From DASWYB01 sp036405195 (GTDB taxonomy: Bacteria > Patescibacteriota > UBA1384 > 2-12-FULL-50-11 > DASWYB01), in NCBI GenBank assembly GCA_036405195.1, contig DASWYB010000063.1:1-14784 (forward strand): DNA of 14,784 nucleotides. Reading direction: 5' to 3'. The notes beneath the pieces were generated by a model that ran no database searches, had not been told where the DNA came from, and was given only the letters and a program-made list of their open reading frames with translations. Below, piece by piece: positions 12,336 to 14,784 of the stretch (position 1 is the stretch's first letter; every line of letters begins with the position of its first letter). The position numbers were made by a program, and so were the translations under genes.

Positions 12336-14784
12336 GACATTGTTTGAATTTCTTACCGCTCCCACATGGACAAGGATTATTGCGACCCACATTTTTATAC
12401 TCGTTTGAAGGTGGAGAAGATCCCTCGGCGGCTGATTGTAGTTGGTCGGCTGCTTCTTCGGGATTTTCGCTTGTAGCCATTATGCTACCGCCGGCAAGCG
12501 ATTCATCCGCTCCGTGAAATTGCATCTGTTGTTCAGGCAAGGCCTGTGGCTGTTGAGGAGTTTCAACAATCTCGAGCTTGAGTAAGTTATGAATAACCTC
12601 CATCTCAATGCCAGCGAGTAAACGCTCAAAAAGTTCATAGGCGCGTTGCTTATAGGCTACAAGAGGATCCACCTGACCATACGCCTGCAACCCAATACCA
12701 TGACGGAGCTGATCCATCTGGTTAAGATGTTCTATCCAGAATTGATCAATCGTTTGCATGTAGAACTGCCGTTCAACTTGTTGCATTAGCGCCAAACCGT
12801 ACTTTTCAACTTTTGCTTCATACTCAGTTATTTGCTCATCGCTCATGAGTTCGAGCAATTCTTCGTGAAGTGACGTTGGCGTAGCAAATGGGTCTTCGCC
12901 TTCTTGCGTTGGCTTTTCTAAATACAGCAGTTTCTGGCGCTTACGATAGACAACTTCACGATGTTTATTCATCACGTCATCGTATTCAACTAAGTGCTTG
13001 CGAATATCAAAGTTGTGACCTTCGACCCGTTTCTGAGCCGTCTCGATTGAACGGGTGATCATAGGATGCGTAATCGGCTGATCTTCGGGTAATCCCATTC
13101 TCTGCATAATGGCTCGCAATCGATCTCCGCCAAAAATGCGCATAAGGTCATCTTCGGTAGAAACATAGAAAATAGATGAACCAGGATCACCTTGTCGACC
13201 GGATCGGCCACGAAGCTGGTTATCGATTCGGCGTGATTCATGACGCTCGGTACCAATAACATGCAGACCGCCGGCTTCGAGCACACGCTGCTGATCCTGT
13301 TTCCAGGTTTCGAATGCGTCTTTGTCGTCTTTGGTTTCATCATTCAAGAGAGGATTTGCACCGCCAAGAATAATGTCGACACCACGACCAGCCATGTTGG
13401 TTGCCACAGTAACAGCACCTGGCTTACCGGCATTCGTAATAACCTTGGCCTCTCTTTCGTGCTGCTTGGCATTCAACACTTGGTGCTCAATACCTTCCTT
13501 CTTCAAGAGCTTTGAGAGCTTTTCGGATTTCGCGACAGAGATAGTTCCCACTAACACCGGCTGACCGTTCGCTTGCTTCGATTTAATATCTTGTATAACG
13601 GCCGCTAGCTTACCTTCTTCCGTCTTATAAATAAGATCCTGATGATCAATACGGGAAATCGGCCGATGAGTAGGAATAACGACTACATCAAGTTTATAAA
13701 TCTTATAAAACTCTTCGGCTTCTGTTGCCGCCGTCCCGGTCATGCCAGATAGCTTCGGATAGAGACGGAATAAGTTTTGGAAGGAGATAGTGGCCAGTGT
13801 TTCGCTCTCTCGCTTTACTTCCACGCCTTCTTTGGCTTCAATGGCCTGATGCAGTCCTTCGCTATAACGGCGTCCCGGCATCATACGGCCTGTGAACTCA
13901 TCGACAATAATAACTTCGCCGTCTTTTACAACGTAGTCTTTATTCTTCTTGTAAATAACTTGAGCCCGAAGCGCTTCTTCTAAGTGATGCACGAGTAAAA
14001 TATTATCGTTGTCGTATAAATGAGGCACACTTAGGGCTTGTTCAACTTTAGCAATACCATTATCGGTAATCGCAACCGACCGGTGCTTTTCATCAAAGGT
14101 GTAATCTTCTTCGTTTTTGAGAGTGCGCACAATCTGCGAGAAAGTAGCATATAAACTGGTACTTTCTGCAGCAGGTCCAGAAATAATTAAGGGTGTACGC
14201 GCTTCATCAATTAAGATGCTGTCGACTTCGTCTACAATAGCAAAGTGAAATGGACGCTGGCGCAAATCGGCAACCGAACGCACCATATGGTCTCGCAGGT
14301 AATCAAACCCAAACTCGTTATTTGTGCCATAGGTGATATCTGCCGCATAGGCCTCAGGACGAGAAACGCGGCGAAAATGTTGTAAGCGAGGATCGTTTTC
14401 GCCTTCAATCGTAACTCCAGGATCATATATATAAGAAGCATCGTGACCAATGTACGAAACAGAAAGACCGAGCCAGTGATACAATGGCGCATTCCACCCT
14501 GCGTCACGTTTGGCCAAGTAATCGTTAACTGTAACCAAGTGAGCGCCCTGCCCTACTAAGGCGTTCAAAATTAATGGCGAAGCCGCCACCAGAGTTTTTC
14601 CTTCTCCCGTCCTCATTTCGGCAATTTTCCCCTGGTGCAATACAATCCCGCCAATCAACTGGACATCATATGGCCGCATACCAAGGGTACGAAGCGATGC
14701 TTCACGAGCATAGGCAAACACCTGCGGAAGGTAGTCGTCGAGCAAGGCTTGAGTCTTCTTAGCGAGAAGGTCCCCCGGTTTTTG
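12325..14784 (-). CDS. secA: Preprotein translocase ATPase SecA (5' end outside window)
   Basis: SecA is the ATP motor that pushes unfolded proteins through SecYEG. The frame is open to the window edge and holds 819 codons before the stop; by comparison with the family only some tens of N-terminal residues are missing. Counting from the Leu codon at 14745, Walker A is MRTGEGKT (44-51), VNDYLAKRD follows, then YGTNNEFGFDYLRDHM (139-154) and the DEAD-type VDEVDSILIDEARTPLI (171-187). The preprotein-binding domain and second motor half follow (SGMTGTAATEAEEF, GTISVAKSEKLS, TNMAGRGVDI, LRGRSGRQGDPG). The end carries a SEC-C zinc motif, NPCPCGSGKKFKQCHGK, with Cys792, Cys794, Cys803 and His804, which in other bacteria contacts SecB or the ribosome. 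The last codons overlap the second Nudix start. It is probably the first gene of a secA-nudix-nudix-ddl operon, with its promoter outside the window. Confidence 0.97.
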   Translation of the reverse strand, partial: QKPGDLLAKKTQALLDDYLPQVFAYAREASLRTLGMRPYDVQLIGGIVLHQGKIAEMRTGEGKTLVAASPLILNALVGQGAHLVTVNDYLAKRDAGWNAPLYHWLGLSVSYIGHDASYIYDPGVTIEGENDPRLQHFRRVSRPEAYAADITYGTNNEFGFDYLRDHMVRSVADLRQRPFHFAIVDEVDSILIDEARTPLIISGPAAESTSLYATFSQIVRTLKNEEDYTFDEKHRSVAITDNGIAKVEQALSVPHLYDNDNILLVHHLEEALRAQVIYKKNKDYVVKDGEVIIVDEFTGRMMPGRRYSEGLHQAIEAKEGVEVKRESETLATISFQNLFRLYPKLSGMTGTAATEAEEFYKIYKLDVVVIPTHRPISRIDHQDLIYKTEEGKLAAVIQDIKSKQANGQPVLVGTISVAKSEKLSKLLKKEGIEHQVLNAKQHEREAKVITNAGKPGAVTVATNMAGRGVDIILGGANPLLNDETKDDKDAFETWKQDQQRVLEAGGLHVIGTERHESRRIDNQLRGRSGRQGDPGSSIFYVSTEDDLMRIFGGDRLRAIMQRMGLPEDQPITHPMITRSIETAQKRVEGHNFDIRKHLVEYDDVMNKHREVVYRKRQKLLYLEKPTQEGEDPFATPTSLHEELLELMSDEQITEYEAKVEKYGLALMQQVERQFYMQTIDQFWIEHLNQMDQLRHGIGLQAYGQVDPLVAYKQRAYELFERLLAGIEMEVIHNLLKLEIVETPQQPQALPEQQMQFHGADESLAGGSIMATSENPEEAADQLQSAAEGSSPPSNEYKNVGRNNPCPCGSGKKFKQCHGK

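Noticed and set aside
12336..12392. N-terminal extension of the second Nudix protein by 19 residues
   Set aside because: It would be encoded entirely within the secA zinc-motif codons, and the Nudix fold starts later.
1..14784. Recoding of TGA (Gly) as in some CPR lineages
   Set aside because: Several genes, including ddl, the surface protein and the glycosidase, end at TGA at their natural family ends, and conserved frames contain no internal TGA.

Overview
The window most resembles a chromosome piece from a Patescibacteria/CPR-type bacterium. This is inferred from gene style, not from a marker gene. The signs are tight packing with overlapping or touching genes, a large surface protein with a DNRLRE-like domain, Pro/Thr linkers and carboxypeptidase-regulatory-like domains, and a basic cell-envelope gene set (ftsEX, murB, ddl, secA). 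TGA is used as an ordinary stop codon, so the TGA-recoding lineages are excluded. No rRNA, tRNA, CRISPR array or insertion sequence is visible.

Layout. (1) 1-1215, minus strand: the 5' part of ftsX, complete ftsE, and a possible 47-codon ORF whose stop overlaps the ftsE start. (2) 1235-3628, plus: the surface protein. A strong Shine-Dalgarno sits upstream, but no ATG, GTG or TTG lies at the right distance, so the likely start is a non-standard ATA. (3) 3562-4962, minus: a GH1-like glycosidase whose 3' end overlaps the surface gene by 67 bp. (4) 4998-5693, plus: a SAM methyltransferase. (5) 7692-5690, minus: murB, a coiled-coil protein and a histidine phosphatase, probably one transcription unit. 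(6) 7817-10257: a clearly GC-richer block. It holds an InhA/FabI-like enoyl-ACP reductase on plus and an unrecognised membrane protein on minus, with two facing intrinsic terminators between them and a near-consensus promoter for the minus gene. (7) 14784-10362, minus: secA (5' end outside the window), two different Nudix hydrolases and ddl, spaced and overlapped like one operon.

How the genes relate. FtsEX acts in division and control of wall hydrolysis, MurB and Ddl make peptidoglycan precursors, and SecA drives export, so most of the window serves the cell envelope. The two Nudix enzymes probably clean up or hydrolyse nucleotide-type substrates. The GC-rich block differs from its surroundings in base composition, ribosome-binding sites and terminators, which suggests horizontal acquisition or an assembly join. 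The points most worth a second look are that block, the unusual fusion architecture of its membrane protein, the ATA start, the small ORF before ftsE, and a Ddl with Leu in place of a conserved ATP-binding Lys.
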